From Chryseobacterium sp. Tr-659 (GTDB taxonomy: Bacteria; Bacteroidota; Bacteroidia; Flavobacteriales; Weeksellaceae), in the NCBI RefSeq assembly GCF_011752975.1, contig NZ_VWWP01000002.1, forward strand, positions 310,001-374,000: DNA of 64,000 bases. Direction: 5' to 3'. Position numbers and translations under genes: made by a program. The notes under the pieces were generated by a model that saw nothing but the letters and a program-made list of their open reading frames with translations, had not been told where the DNA came from and did not search any database. This document shows, piece by piece, positions 8,501 to 17,932 of the stretch (position 1 is the stretch's first letter; every line of letters starts with the position of its first letter).

Positions 8501-9562
8501 ATGAAAAAAACTTTAATATATATTATCGTAGCAGCTGTACTTGTAGGTTTAGCCGCTTATAAGATTGCCGGTAACAAAGAAAAGCAGACTCAGGAAGTAA
8601 AGGAAGTTGCCAAGCAGGTAGATAAGATCAACGTAAATGTTGTAACTGTAACCAGAGAAAATATTGATACAGATTACTCTGCCAACGGAACCTTCCTTCC
8701 TAAGCAGGAAATGAATCAGTCTTCTGAAATCGCCGGACGTATTGTCAGCGTTTTAGTAAAAGAAGGTTCAAGAGTAGGAGCGGGACAGGTATTGGCAACT
8801 ATAAAAAGAGATGCTATCGAAGTTGATGTTAGCCAGGCTCAGAATAATTTACAAAATGCTATCATTGATAACCAACGCTATGAAAACGCTTTTAAAACAG
8901 GAGGCGTTACAAAACAACAGCTGGATAATTCAAGGTTACAGCTGAAAAATATGCAGGCTGCCGTTAAAGCACAAGGCGTAAGAGTAAATGATACAAGCAT
9001 CCGTGCAGGAATCAGCGGAACAATTAACAAGAAAATGGTAGAACCGGGAACAGTTGTTTCAGTTGGAACTTCTATGTTTGAAATTGTTAATATCAACAGC
9101 TTAAAACTTTCCGTATTAGTAGATGAGAGCCAGATTGGAAAAATTCAGTTAGGTCAGGAAGTTCCGATCAAGGTGAATGTTTTACCGGAAGATTCATTCA
9201 CAGGTAGAATTACATTTATTGCCCCTAAAAGTGATGCCTCTCTTAATTTCCCGGTTGAAATCGAAGTTCAGAACAGAGGAAACTTAAAAGCAGGGATGTA
9301 TGCAACGGCTACATTCAGTACAAATAACGGAGCGGAAACTCAGAACATGCTGACAGTTCCTGCAGAAGCATTTGTGAATGGAGTAAGCTCAGGACAATTA
9401 TTCGTTGTTCAGAATGGTGTTGCCAAACTGATCAAAGTTACAATTGGAAAAGTTTACGGAGACAAAGTTCAGGTATTAAACGGATTGAATGGAGGAGAGC
9501 AGGTAGTAACCAGCGGACAGATCAACCTGGATAACGGATCTAAAGTGAACATTATAAAGTAG
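8501..9562 (+). CDS. RND efflux periplasmic adaptor subunit (MFP)
   Basis: At 353 residues it has a membrane-anchoring N-terminus (LIYIIVAAVLVGLAAYKIAG) and a biotinyl-lipoyl-like hairpin. The hairpin flanks are visible around residues 70-105 (AGRIVSVLVKEGSRVGAGQVLATI) and 165-200 (IRAGISGTINKKMVEPGTVVSVGT). A beta-barrel domain and a membrane-proximal domain follow. The coiled-coil between the hairpin halves is short. This is the standard HlyD/AcrA layout linking the inner-membrane pump to TolC. There are 4 bases before it and 7 after it, giving strict operon organisation. Confidence 0.93.
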   Translation: MKKTLIYIIVAAVLVGLAAYKIAGNKEKQTQEVKEVAKQVDKINVNVVTVTRENIDTDYSANGTFLPKQEMNQSSEIAGRIVSVLVKEGSRVGAGQVLATIKRDAIEVDVSQAQNNLQNAIIDNQRYENAFKTGGVTKQQLDNSRLQLKNMQAAVKAQGVRVNDTSIRAGISGTINKKMVEPGTVVSVGTSMFEIVNINSLKLSVLVDESQIGKIQLGQEVPIKVNVLPEDSFTGRITFIAPKSDASLNFPVEIEVQNRGNLKAGMYATATFSTNNGAETQNMLTVPAEAFVNGVSSGQLFVVQNGVAKLIKVTIGKVYGDKVQVLNGLNGGEQVVTSGQINLDNGSKVNIIK

Positions 9563-9569
9563 AAGGTTT

Positions 9570-12500
9570 ATGAAGTTAGCAGAAATATCGATTAAAAGAC
9601 CATCGTTGGTTATTGTATTATTTACAATTCTGACGTTGGGAGGTATCCTGAGTTATACACTCATGGGATACGAATTGATTCCGAAGTTCGAAACCAACAT
9701 GGTAACTATTTCCACGGTATATCCGGGAGCTTCACCCGCAGAGGTGGAAACTTCCGTAACCCGAAAGATTGAGGATGCCGTAGGTTCTTTGGAAAACGTG
9801 AAAAAAGTAGAATCTTCATCTTACGAAAGCTTATCCGTAATCATGGTTCAGCTGAATGATGGAGCCGATGTAGACTATGCTTTGAACGATGCTCAGAGAA
9901 AAGTAAATGCTATCCTTGCAGATTTTCCTACTGACGTAAAAGCACCGTCACTGAATAAATTCTCATTAGATGATTTACCAATTATTACAATGAGTATCTC
10001 ATCCGATAAATTGAACAGTAAAGATCTTTATGATTTATTGGATAAAAAGATAGAACCTATTTTTTCCCGTGTAAACGGTGTAGCTCAGGTTGATCTTGTA
10101 GGTGGACAGGAGAGAGAAATTCAGGTAAATCTGGATGAGAAAAAGTTACAGGGATATGGCCTTTCAGTAGGGGATGTACAACAGGCGATTCTTTCATCAA
10201 ACTTGGATTTCCCTACAGGTAGTTTGAAGACAAGAACTACAAAATCTACAATCAGGCTATCAGGAAAATACAAGTCGATTGCAGAAATGAACAATCTTGT
10301 TGTTTCCAATAAAAACGGAGCTCAGGTACGTCTATCTGATATTGCTACCGTTTTCGACTCTCAGAAAGATGTTGAAAAAGTGGCAAGATTCAATCAGTTC
10401 CCAACGATTTTGATGCAGGTTAAAAAACAATCTGATGCGAATGCCGTTGCCGTTTCCGAAAGTGTTCAGAAAACCATTAAAACAGTAGAAGAAGCTTATA
10501 AAGTTCAGGGTATAAAAGTGAAAGTAGTAAATGATACTACAGACTTTACCCTTGAATCTGCAAACCACGTAATTTTCGACTTATTCCTAGCGATTATTCT
10601 CGTGGCTATTGTAATGTTATTATTCCTTCACAGTATCAGAAACGCATTTATCGTAATGGTATCTATCCCGGCTTCATTGGTGGCAGCGTTCATCGGAATG
10701 AACTTAATGGGATACACGCTAAACCTTATGAGTTTACTTGGGCTTTCCCTTGTGGTGGGTATCCTGGTAGATGACGCGATCGTGGTACTGGAAAATATTT
10801 ACCGTCACATGGAGATGGGTAAGAGTAAGATCAGAGCAGCATATGACGGAGCCTCTGAAATTGGGTTCACCGTTGCAGCGATTACGTTGGTAATTGTGGT
10901 GGTATTCCTTCCTATTGCCATGAGTTCAGGGCTTGTAGCAAATATCCTGGCACAGTTCTGCGTCACCGTAGTAATTGCAACCTTACTATCATTGTTAGCC
11001 TCATTTACCATTATCCCTTGGTTATCATCAAGATTCGGTAAACTGGAACATTTAACAGGGAAGAACTGGTTCGAGAAATTTATTCTTTGGTTTGAAGGAT
11101 TAATTGACAGATTTACACACTGGATTACCGATATTCTTGAATGGTGTTTAAAAACAACACTCAGAAGAGTTTCTACAGTAATCATTACGTTCATTATCCT
11201 GATCAGTTCATTCTCATTAGTAATATTTGGTTTCATCGGAGGAGAATTCTTCCCGCCTATTGACCGTGGTCAGTTCCTGGTACAGATGGAATTGTCAAAA
11301 GATGCAACCATTGAAAAAACGAATCAATTGACATTAGATGTTGAGAAGTTTTTAAGAAATGATAAAGATGTTGTAGACCTTATTACTACAGTAGGGCAGC
11401 AGTCAACAGGTTTTGGTGGTGCTCAGGCAACAACTTATCAGTCCGAGGTTCAGGTAAACTTAACCGATAAATCTGAACGTTCCGAAAGTACCAACATCAA
11501 AGCTGCAAAAGTAAAAAGAGCTTTAGAAGAGAAATTTACAGGAGTTGAGTTCAAAACGGCTCCAATCGGTATCATGGGTGCGGAAAATGCTCCTATCGAG
11601 ATGGTAGTAACCGCTCCGGATAACGCAACAGCGGTAAAAGAAGCAACAAGAATCTTGGAATTACTGAAGAAAGTTCCCGGAGCAGTAGATGCTGAATTAT
11701 CAACAGACTCAGGTAATCCAGAGGTTCAGGTAACTATTGACAGAGATAAAATGGCTTCTTTAGGGTTGAATCTTTCAAGTGTAGGACAAACGATGCAAAC
11801 TGCATTTAACGGAAATACAGATGGAAAATACAGAGCCGGGGAATATGAATATGATATCAACATCCGTTTCGGAGACGTCAACAGACAATCCATTGATGAT
11901 GTTAAAAATCTGATGTTTACAAATCCTATGGGACAGCAGGTTCGTTTAAGCCAGTTTGCTGATGTGAAAATGGGTTCAGGACCGAGTTTGCTTGAACGTA
12001 GAGACAAATCTCCTTCAGTAAAAGTAAGAGCAAAAGCAGTAGGTAGACCAGTAGGAGACGTAGCAAACGAATGGGCAGCCAAGTTCATGGATGGTAAAGA
12101 TAAACCAATTGGAGTAGATTATATCTGGAGTGGTGATATGGAAAACCAACAGGAAGGTTTCGGTACTTTAGGAATTGCATTATTAGCAGCTATTGTATTG
12201 GTATATCTGGTAATGGTATCACTGTATGACAGTTTCGTGTATCCGTTCGTAGTATTGTTCTCTATTCCGCTGGCAATGATCGGGGTAATGGTAATCCTTG
12301 CTCTTACAGCCAATTCATTGAACATCTTCACTATGTTAGGTATGATCATGTTGATTGGTCTTGTAGCGAAAAACGCGATTATGATTGTTGACTTTACGAA
12401 TGCGAGAAAAGCAGCCGGAGCCACTACTCATGATGCATTGATTCAGGCCAACCATGCCCGTCTTCGTCCGATCCTGATGACCACCATTGCGATGATCTTC

Positions 12501-12758
12501 GGTATGTTACCGATCGCATTGGCAACAGGTGCAGGAGCAGAAATGAATAAAGGTCTTGCATGGGTAGTTATCGGTGGTCTTACATCGTCTCTATTCCTTA
12601 CATTGATCATTGTACCGGTAGTATACTCTTTATTTGATTCTCTTCTGAGAAGAATGGGACAACACAATAAAGTAGACTACGAAGCTGAAATGAAAGCAGA
12701 ATACACACACAGAGAACTGAATGAAGACGGATTTACTCCTAAGCATTTAGATAAATAA
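9570..12758 (+). CDS. RND efflux permease, HAE1 family
   Basis: The 1062-residue protein has the twelve-helix, two-porter-domain plan of AcrB-like drug exporters. Recognisable segments are the N-terminal helix (KRPSLVIVLFTILTLGGIL), the TM4 proton-relay motif VGILVDDAIVVLENIYRHME with its paired aspartates, and the C-terminal half GLVAKNAIMIVDFTNARKA with the TM10 lysine. The short distance to the adaptor and tolC genes and the upstream tetR gene indicate a regulated multidrug or solvent pump. The actual substrate is not predictable. The operon ends at a hairpin immediately downstream. Confidence 0.95.
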   Translation: MKLAEISIKRPSLVIVLFTILTLGGILSYTLMGYELIPKFETNMVTISTVYPGASPAEVETSVTRKIEDAVGSLENVKKVESSSYESLSVIMVQLNDGADVDYALNDAQRKVNAILADFPTDVKAPSLNKFSLDDLPIITMSISSDKLNSKDLYDLLDKKIEPIFSRVNGVAQVDLVGGQEREIQVNLDEKKLQGYGLSVGDVQQAILSSNLDFPTGSLKTRTTKSTIRLSGKYKSIAEMNNLVVSNKNGAQVRLSDIATVFDSQKDVEKVARFNQFPTILMQVKKQSDANAVAVSESVQKTIKTVEEAYKVQGIKVKVVNDTTDFTLESANHVIFDLFLAIILVAIVMLLFLHSIRNAFIVMVSIPASLVAAFIGMNLMGYTLNLMSLLGLSLVVGILVDDAIVVLENIYRHMEMGKSKIRAAYDGASEIGFTVAAITLVIVVVFLPIAMSSGLVANILAQFCVTVVIATLLSLLASFTIIPWLSSRFGKLEHLTGKNWFEKFILWFEGLIDRFTHWITDILEWCLKTTLRRVSTVIITFIILISSFSLVIFGFIGGEFFPPIDRGQFLVQMELSKDATIEKTNQLTLDVEKFLRNDKDVVDLITTVGQQSTGFGGAQATTYQSEVQVNLTDKSERSESTNIKAAKVKRALEEKFTGVEFKTAPIGIMGAENAPIEMVVTAPDNATAVKEATRILELLKKVPGAVDAELSTDSGNPEVQVTIDRDKMASLGLNLSSVGQTMQTAFNGNTDGKYRAGEYEYDINIRFGDVNRQSIDDVKNLMFTNPMGQQVRLSQFADVKMGSGPSLLERRDKSPSVKVRAKAVGRPVGDVANEWAAKFMDGKDKPIGVDYIWSGDMENQQEGFGTLGIALLAAIVLVYLVMVSLYDSFVYPFVVLFSIPLAMIGVMVILALTANSLNIFTMLGMIMLIGLVAKNAIMIVDFTNARKAAGATTHDALIQANHARLRPILMTTIAMIFGMLPIALATGAGAEMNKGLAWVVIGGLTSSLFLTLIIVPVVYSLFDSLLRRMGQHNKVDYEAEMKAEYTHRELNEDGFTPKHLDK

Positions 12759-12780
12759 ATTTAACCCCTTAATTAACCGG

Positions 12781-12812
12781 AAAACCGTATCAATTTTTTG
12801 ATGCGGTTTTTT
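12781..12812 (+). terminator. Terminator of the RND efflux operon
   Basis: Arms AAAACCGTATCAA (12781-12793) and TTGATGCGGTTTT (12798-12810) pair with one G-T wobble around a 4-base loop and run into a short T-tract. Confidence 0.85.
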
Positions 12813-12954
12813 GTTGGCTTTAAAAGACAAATAATACAAATGTTTTGCCTTGGTGTTCGTAATATATGAGATTAAAAGATCATTCTTTGCGAGCATAGCG
12901 TTAATAAAAATATTTTGGACTTTAATCAAAATTAAAACCTCTTCAAATTAAAAA

Positions 12955-12978
12955 AGCTTCCAGCAAAAACTGAAAGCT
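12955..12978 (-). terminator. Probable terminator of the J-domain gene
   Basis: AGCTTCCAG (12955-12963) and CTGAAAGCT (12970-12978) pair over eight of nine positions. Read on the minus strand the stem runs into a T-tract made by the A-run before 12955. It lies 25 bases beyond the stop of the J-domain gene. Confidence 0.55.
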
Positions 12979-13002
12979 CTTAAATATCGTAATATAAAAA
13001 AA

Positions 13003-13449
13003 TTAATCTGCCATAGCCTCTCCTGACTTTCTGTAGACAAAATTTCCATAGATATGTCTTCTTGCAAAACGGCTTGGTGAATCGGCATTAATCATTTTGA
13101 TATAAGTATTTTTAGGAACACCCATATATTCATACATATTTCCGTTAAGGTGCTGAACCGTTAAAATCGATTTTTCAAGATAGAAATCCTGAATATTAGA
13201 TTTTGTTATCGTTTCTGTATATTCTTCCTTATATTTCTCTTGTGTTTCCGGATTGATACTTACCAAAAAGTGGTAGGCTTCGATTACAGACTTACTTTTT
13301 TCCTCTGCTTCCAGTTTTCCAGCCTCGTTGTTAATGAATTTATCAGGATGTGTATCTTTCATCACATTTCTGTAAATAGTTTTTAATTCCTTTAAAGTAA
13401 CATTTTTATCAACTCCAAGAAGTGTCCTGTGCTCACCAATTTTTTTCAT
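13003..13449 (-). CDS. J-domain protein with C-terminal KTSC domain
   Basis: In this 148-residue protein, residues 1-65 form a J domain with the HPD signature (KDTHPDKF near 32-39), which stimulates the ATPase of a DnaK-type chaperone. Residues about 85-148 look like a KTSC domain (ILTVQHLNGNMYEYMGVPKNTYIKMINADSPSRFARRHIYGNF...), a small fold that replaces the usual zinc and substrate-binding parts of DnaJ. It is therefore a specialised co-chaperone rather than DnaJ itself. It is monocistronic with its own -7 box. Confidence 0.85.
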   Translation of the reverse strand: MKKIGEHRTLLGVDKNVTLKELKTIYRNVMKDTHPDKFINNEAGKLEAEEKSKSVIEAYHFLVSINPETQEKYKEEYTETITKSNIQDFYLEKSILTVQHLNGNMYEYMGVPKNTYIKMINADSPSRFARRHIYGNFVYRKSGEAMAD

Positions 13450-13474
13450 ATCTCTAATCCTTATTTTCGGGGTG

Positions 13475-13482
13475 CAAAATTA
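13475..13482 (-). promoter_or_regulatory. -7 box of the J-domain gene
   Basis: The minus strand reads TAATTTTG, matching TAnnTTTG, 26 bases before the start codon at 13449. No clear -33 element is present. Confidence 0.5.
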
Positions 13483-13622
13483 CGGAAATAAATTCAGAAA
13501 ATCATAACTTATTCATTATTAATTTATTTGGTGTTTTTATTCTTCACAATAATCATTTATAGTCTGGTTATTGTGCTCATTATATAGTGTTTAGCAGTCC
13601 TTATCATCGTCAGTCTTTACCA

Positions 13623-14666
13623 TCACTTTGCATGCTGATCCCAGCGTTCATGTTTGGCTTTAACTGAATTCAGCTTTGTTGTACTGATTTGAGGTTCAAT
13701 CTTATCGGTAATATCAGAGAAGTAATTGGTGGTATCATATTTTTTCAAAAGAAAATAAAGATTTTCATTTAAAGCCAGGTCATTGGGTTCATATGAAGTA
13801 TCATAGGCAATAGTGTTTATCAGCTTCTTTGCTTTTTCCGTTTTATATTGAAGAGTGGCAATTGTAAGATCTTCAAGTTCAAAAAAAGAATCATCAGCAC
13901 GGAAAGTTTTTCCCTTGATAATTGTATTGTTAAACTCTTCTAAGATTGGGAAATAAGATGGTAGAGGATGTTTTTTAATAAACTCTACAGAGATGTTCAT
14001 ATGAATAGGGTACGACTTGTTTTGCCTTGCTCCTCTGTATAGAAAATCTTTAATAAGAAGACTGTCTTTCGGCTGATTATAGTTGGCCATATAATTTAGC
14101 AGTGCCAAATCTCCAAGATTGATATCTTCTCTTTTTCTTTCGATGAGTTTTCTGATTTCCGGGTAAAATTTAGGATCTGGATTATTTACATTCTCGTACA
14201 GATAAGAAAAAAGGTAGCCTTCAAGATGGTGCTTGTGTTCGAAATCTTTTAAAATGGCTGTAAAAAGTTGTTCTTTCTGTTGATGAGTAAAAATATTTTT
14301 CCTGCTTATGGTATAAAACATCATGGCATCAGGAACAGTCTTTTCATCAATCGTATCATAGCTTGTATGAATGTTGAGAATCTTCTGGTTGTCAAGATTC
14401 TTCATTAAAACTTTAAAACATTCCTCAGGATATTTTTCTACCAGGATATTGAAAAAATATAGTGCGACCTCTGGATTTTCGTGTGAAGAAAGGTCAATGA
14501 TCTCCTTCTTTGAAAACTTTGTCAGAAGATTATTTTTGAATACAGATTCATATTTGATATCACCAGAAGATGTAATCTGCTGAATAATGTCTTTCTGGTT
14601 CTGGTTATAATCACAAGATGTAAACGTAAGAAAGAGCAGGAGTGAAATACTGTATCTGATTTTCAT
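13623..14666 (-). CDS. Lipoprotein with HEAT-like helical repeats, unknown function
   Basis: The 347-residue protein has a lipoprotein signal peptide (LLLFLTFTSC, lipidated Cys at residue 18). The rest is predicted helical, with repeated units of 30-40 residues such as FSKKEIIDLSSHENPEVALYF and KLINTIAYDTSYEPNDLALNENLYFLLKKY, reminiscent of HEAT or armadillo repeats. It is probably anchored in the outer or inner membrane facing the periplasm. No catalytic residues are recognised and no functional name can be given. The preceding minus-strand gene (14874-15638) is separated from it by a strong terminator, so it is likely transcribed alone. Confidence 0.75.
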   Translation of the reverse strand: MKIRYSISLLLFLTFTSCDYNQNQKDIIQQITSSGDIKYESVFKNNLLTKFSKKEIIDLSSHENPEVALYFFNILVEKYPEECFKVLMKNLDNQKILNIHTSYDTIDEKTVPDAMMFYTISRKNIFTHQQKEQLFTAILKDFEHKHHLEGYLFSYLYENVNNPDPKFYPEIRKLIERKREDINLGDLALLNYMANYNQPKDSLLIKDFLYRGARQNKSYPIHMNISVEFIKKHPLPSYFPILEEFNNTIIKGKTFRADDSFFELEDLTIATLQYKTEKAKKLINTIAYDTSYEPNDLALNENLYFLLKKYDTTNYFSDITDKIEPQISTTKLNSVKAKHERWDQHAK

Positions 14667-14809
14667 GGAGTATTAAGTTGTTTATATTTTTTCAGGATAT
14701 CTTTTATATAATGACCCCTGTGAAATTGAATGAACTAATCAATAGCAAAAAATATTCCCAAGAATTTTCTTACTGCCATCATGCCTGTTTTTCGCCAAAT
14801 ATTTATTAA

Positions 14810-14840
14810 AAAAAGCAGTATCTAAGTGATACTGCTTTTT
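14810..14840 (-). terminator. Terminator downstream of the exported 255-residue protein
   Basis: A 13-base perfect stem (14810-14822 with 14828-14840) has a 5-base loop, with an A-run on the left that becomes a T-tract for minus-strand transcription. Confidence 0.85.
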
Positions 14841-14873
14841 ATATTATGATCTATGAATGTCTACATTCAAATT

Positions 14874-15638
14874 CTAAGGTTCATCACAATTTCTTTTCAG
14901 CTTTGTAAAGAGCTTGTCAAAGTCTTTGTAAGCGGTTCCTTCATCATTTCTTTTCGGTCTGAAGCTGCTGTTAGCACAATTATGGAAGCCAAGGCCAATA
15001 AGATCAATCAGAGCATAATCTTCTTTCTGAGGGTCATTCATCTTGGCATTGAATCTTGTCATCACTCCCTGAGGATCAGCGTTGTTTTTACTTCTTACTT
15101 CAATGTAATTTTTCCATGCAGCATACATCTTTTCTTTATCAGGAGAAGAGATAGCATCAATATGCTCTCTGCAGGTGTTGTAGAATTTACTGTTTTTAAG
15201 GGTTGAAGGATCAGAATAGGCATTAATTTCCTCTTTATTCAACTGATATTCGTTTTCAAAAGACTGTATAGTTTCATCCTGAAGCTTTTTCCACATCGGA
15301 AGGTCTATTACTTTAAGGCTGTAAAGTTCTTTTTTCTTTTCCTGATACTGTTTTTCAAGATCCTGTAAGTAGGCTTCTCTGTTTTGTCGGATTTCTTCAA
15401 GATTGGAAAGCTTAAAAACAGGACGCGTATCAAACAGTACACCGTTAAATTGATACAAAAGCTTATTAACTCCGTCTATTTCCTCCTTTTTATATTTAGC
15501 AGAATCAAAATATCCTTTGTTGTCACAACTGAAAGTCTGATAGCTGTAAGGTGTCAGATTGTTTGTTTTTGCTGGAGCTTTTTGTCCCCATATAGTAACG
15601 GATAGAGCCAAAGAAAGCCCGATCATCATTTTTTCCAT
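14874..15638 (-). CDS. Exported protein of unknown function
   Basis: The preferred start is the ATG at 15638 (MEKMMIGLSLALSVTIWGQ, signal peptide cleaved near residue 19); a start two codons earlier is also possible. The 255-residue product is largely helical and rich in Lys, Glu and Gln around residues 75-130, probably a short coiled coil (NREAYLQDLEKQYQEKKKEL). Cysteines near the middle and at both ends may form disulfides in the periplasm. No known family is recognised. A -7 box lies about 44 bases upstream and a strong terminator follows. Confidence 0.75.
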   Translation of the reverse strand: MEKMMIGLSLALSVTIWGQKAPAKTNNLTPYSYQTFSCDNKGYFDSAKYKKEEIDGVNKLLYQFNGVLFDTRPVFKLSNLEEIRQNREAYLQDLEKQYQEKKKELYSLKVIDLPMWKKLQDETIQSFENEYQLNKEEINAYSDPSTLKNSKFYNTCREHIDAISSPDKEKMYAAWKNYIEVRSKNNADPQGVMTRFNAKMNDPQKEDYALIDLIGLGFHNCANSSFRPKRNDEGTAYKDFDKLFTKLKRNCDEP

Positions 15639-15681
15639 GTACATAACTAGTTGAAAGAATCCGAATTTTCTGAATTTCCTA

Positions 15682-15689
15682 CAAAATTA
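15682..15689 (-). promoter_or_regulatory. -7 box for the exported 255-residue protein gene
   Basis: The minus strand reads TAATTTTG (TAnnTTTG), 44 bases before the start codon at 15638. The -33 region is not recognisable. Confidence 0.45.
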
Positions 15690-15921
15690 AGGCTTTAAAT
15701 TCGAAATCTAAAGGATTAAATAGATTTTCTCAATTGATTTTCCAAATTTTATACGAATTTTATACCATATTTCTTCAGTAGATCTTTAATGATTTGGTAT
15801 TCGTAAGATTATCAGCGGGTTAATGGTATGTTAGCCTTGAGAATTACTTCTTATTAAGATCCTCAATTTATATTTCACCATATTTATGTTTTAATTTTTA
15901 TATTGCAGATAAATTAATAAC

Positions 15922-16125
15922 ATGGATGTCATATTGCTTTACCTGATCCTGAGTCTGCTAATTTTTGCAGGAGTTGCCTATATAATCATGAAATTTTGTA
16001 AAAGATGGACGTCGAAAACGCGCTTTGGAGTCTATTTAAATTTTCTAATTTTCGTAGTTTCATTTATTCTGCTGGTGTTCATCGGGTTGGTTATTGTTGA
16101 TAAGAATGTTTCCTTTGAACGATAA
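15922..16125 (+). CDS. Small two-helix membrane protein
   Basis: The 67 residues contain two hydrophobic helices (about 4-24, LLYLILSLLIFAGVAYIIM, and 39-60, LNFLIFVVSFILLVFIGLVIV) joined by a short basic loop (KFCKRWTSKTRFG). This positive-inside pattern supports a real inner-membrane protein with both ends on the same side. The coding region overlaps the 3' end of the convergent DUF2306 gene by 35 bases. Function is unknown. The main doubt is its size and the lack of a recognisable promoter. Confidence 0.5.
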   Translation: MDVILLYLILSLLIFAGVAYIIMKFCKRWTSKTRFGVYLNFLIFVVSFILLVFIGLVIVDKNVSFER

Positions 16126-16735
16126 TGAAACAGGCTGCCAGCAGGTTAATTATAAGAGCCAGCCATACATTGAGGCCGTAAAAAAGCTCATAATCATGAT
16201 ACTCTTCATTGTAGAATAAGTTCTTAATAATTCTGAAGGTGATGGCAGTGGTTGTTACTGCATAGCTCAACATCATATACACTTTATGCCTGGTAATATT
16301 TCCTTTTCTGATGGAAAGTACAGCCGTTATTGTGAAATAAGCCCAAAGGATATCCTGAATAATAAATCCTGTAATACCAATGAATCCACCATTGGAGAAC
16401 ATTCCGAGCACAAAGCAGGCGGGAACATTAATGACAAGAATATTATAAACATAAATTTTACCAATAACTTTGTGTAAACGTCTGTTATCTTTTAAAAACT
16501 GATTGGAAAATTGAGTTAAACCAGCCAAAAGACAAAGAGTAACTGAAAAAATATGAATGTAGAAAAAAGTCATCCAGTAAGGATTTCCGACTACCTGTTG
16601 CTTGAAAGCCAGAAATCCTGTATTTTTTTCAAGAGAAGTATACTGGAAGATCGTTTTCAGCATCAGAATACTGAAGAAAATGACGCAAAATGCAGCCATC
16701 ACCTGAATGATCCTTATTGCCAGTGATTTTGTCAT
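16091..16735 (-). CDS. DUF2306 membrane protein
   Basis: The 214 residues hold about six to seven transmembrane helices. The conserved DUF2306 feature is visible: a histidine in a helix (FFYIHIFSVTLCLLAGLTQF), then RRLHKVIGKIYVYNIL, and a later RKGNITRHKVYMMLSYA, a pattern of paired histidines that recalls haem-binding membrane proteins. Family function is not established. It is followed by the convergent 67-residue gene and preceded, 31 bases away, by the DUF2750 gene, so it may be the last gene of that minus-strand run. Confidence 0.8.
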   Translation of the reverse strand: MTKSLAIRIIQVMAAFCVIFFSILMLKTIFQYTSLEKNTGFLAFKQQVVGNPYWMTFFYIHIFSVTLCLLAGLTQFSNQFLKDNRRLHKVIGKIYVYNILVINVPACFVLGMFSNGGFIGITGFIIQDILWAYFTITAVLSIRKGNITRHKVYMMLSYAVTTTAITFRIIKNLFYNEEYHDYELFYGLNVWLALIINLLAACFIIVQRKHSYQQ

Positions 16736-16766
16736 TGAATGCTGTCTGCGGCCTGATTATTTTATT

Positions 16767-17225
16767 TTAATCCTTTAGAACTTCTCTTATTTGTATTCCC
16801 AGCTCTTCCAGGCTTTCAAATTTTCTCAATTCTAAAGATTTCCCTTTTTCGCTAAATTCCTCTACAATATCCAGTATCAGTTCCAGTGGTTCCGCTTCAT
16901 AGCCGAACAGATTGCTGTCGAAATCAGTTCCTACGATCAGTCCGTCCTTATTCATTCCCAGACACCAGTTTTCAATAAATTCGTTAAGAGGTACAGAAGA
17001 TACCTCATACTGATTCCATTCATTTTCTATACATGATTTTGCCCTTGCCGCATCTGACCAGAAGCAGATAATCTGTACCGGTTCACCATCTTCATATTCA
17101 ATTTCGCTGGAATAGGACGTGGCATATCCTTTTTCACCTTTTAACGCATAAACGGTTTCTGTTTCACTGATTTTTTTGATGAAGTCTTTATGACGGTTTT
17201 GAACTGTAATGTGATCCTGAAGCAT
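16767..17225 (-). CDS. DUF2750 protein
   Basis: The central part (RHKDFIKKISETETVYAL... through FWSDAARAKSCIENEWNQYEVSSVPLNEFIENWCLGMNKDGLIVGTDFD) matches the DUF2750 pattern of a W-S-x-x-x-x-A segment followed by W..G...DG..VG. I place the start at the ATG at 17225 (152 residues). A longer frame begins at 17303, but that codon falls inside a TAnnTTTG promoter box (17301-17308), so it could not be transcribed from it, and the family normally begins only a few residues before the conserved region. The function of DUF2750 is unknown. Confidence 0.8.
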   Translation of the reverse strand: MLQDHITVQNRHKDFIKKISETETVYALKGEKGYATSYSSEIEYEDGEPVQIICFWSDAARAKSCIENEWNQYEVSSVPLNEFIENWCLGMNKDGLIVGTDFDSNLFGYEAEPLELILDIVEEFSEKGKSLELRKFESLEELGIQIREVLKD

Positions 17226-17300
17226 AAGGCTGAATTGATAGTTGTGATGTTTTTTTATTGTATTAAGTTCGAGAGCCGGAGTTGATCGTCTCTTATTCCG

Positions 17301-17308
17301 CAAATTTA
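17301..17308 (-). promoter_or_regulatory. -7 box upstream of the DUF2750 gene
   Basis: The minus strand reads TAAATTTG. It overlaps the first possible ATG of the reading frame at 17303 and so favours the downstream start at 17225. It also suggests this gene can be transcribed separately from the NudK run. Confidence 0.45.
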
Positions 17309-17350
17309 TATATTTTACTCTTTCATTTATGATTATCTATGGGCATTTAT

Positions 17351-17932
17351 TTAAAGAATTCCCTTTAATCTCATATGTTGCAGCAGCATAATCGTTTTTG
17401 CATCTCTGATTTCCCCATTATCAATCATAGCAAGACTTTTTTCGAAAGATAATTCCAAAACTTCTATGTTTTCTCCTTCCTCTTCCAAACCACCGCCGTC
17501 ATTGATTTTCATATCATTGGAATATTCAGCAATGAAGAAATGAAGAATTTCCGTTACAGAACCGGGTGACATATACGCTTCAAATACCTTTTTTACTTTG
17601 GATATTTTATACCCCGTTTCTTCCTCGGTCTCTCGTTTTATACAATCTTCGGGATTATCATTATCCAAAAGTCCGGCGCAGGCCTCAATAAGCATTCCTG
17701 TAGAATTTCCGTTGATGTAGGTTGGCAAACGGAATTGTCTGGTCAGAATAACCGTTTGTGACTGCCTGTTGTATAAAAGGATAACAGCTCCGTTTCCACG
17801 GTCATAAGCTTCTCGGCTTTGGATTTCTGTAGTACCGTCTTTTTTTAAGACCGAATAAGTGACTTTGTTTAGAATGTACCAGTTATCTGACAGAATTTCA
17901 GTTTTCAGTATTGTAATTTCAGGATTTTGCAT
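17351..17932 (-). CDS. nudK: GDP-mannose pyrophosphatase-type Nudix hydrolase
   Basis: The 193-residue protein starts at the ATG at 17932 ([18 protein letters not shown]). Over its whole length it resembles NudK, including [27 protein letters not shown], the Nudix box [22 protein letters not shown] with its REtxEE core, and [18 protein letters not shown]. NudK hydrolyses GDP-mannose to GMP and mannose-1-phosphate in the cytoplasm. The frame could be extended upstream by 17 residues, but the shorter start fits the family. Its first 14 bases overlap the end of the DUF4406 gene, a sign of translational coupling. Confidence 0.9.
   Translation of the reverse strand: MQNPEITILKTEILSDNWYILNKVTYSVLKKDGTTEIQSREAYDRGNGAVILLYNRQSQTVILTRQFRLPTYINGNSTGMLIEACAGLLDNDNPEDCIKRETEEETGYKISKVKKVFEAYMSPGSVTEILHFFIAEYSNDMKINDGGGLEEEGENIEVLELSFEKSLAMIDNGEIRDAKTIMLLQHMRLKGIL

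Noticed and set aside
10805..12667. Minus-strand frames of 70-143 codons inside the RND permease gene
   Set aside because: Antisense to strongly conserved permease motifs; no independent evidence.
12747..12929. 60-codon minus-strand open frame after the RND operon
   Set aside because: It runs through the terminator hairpin of the efflux operon and has no signal, domain or promoter.
14853..15206. 117-codon plus-strand frame antisense to the exported 255-residue protein
   Set aside because: The opposite strand has a signal peptide, promoter box and terminator; this frame has none.
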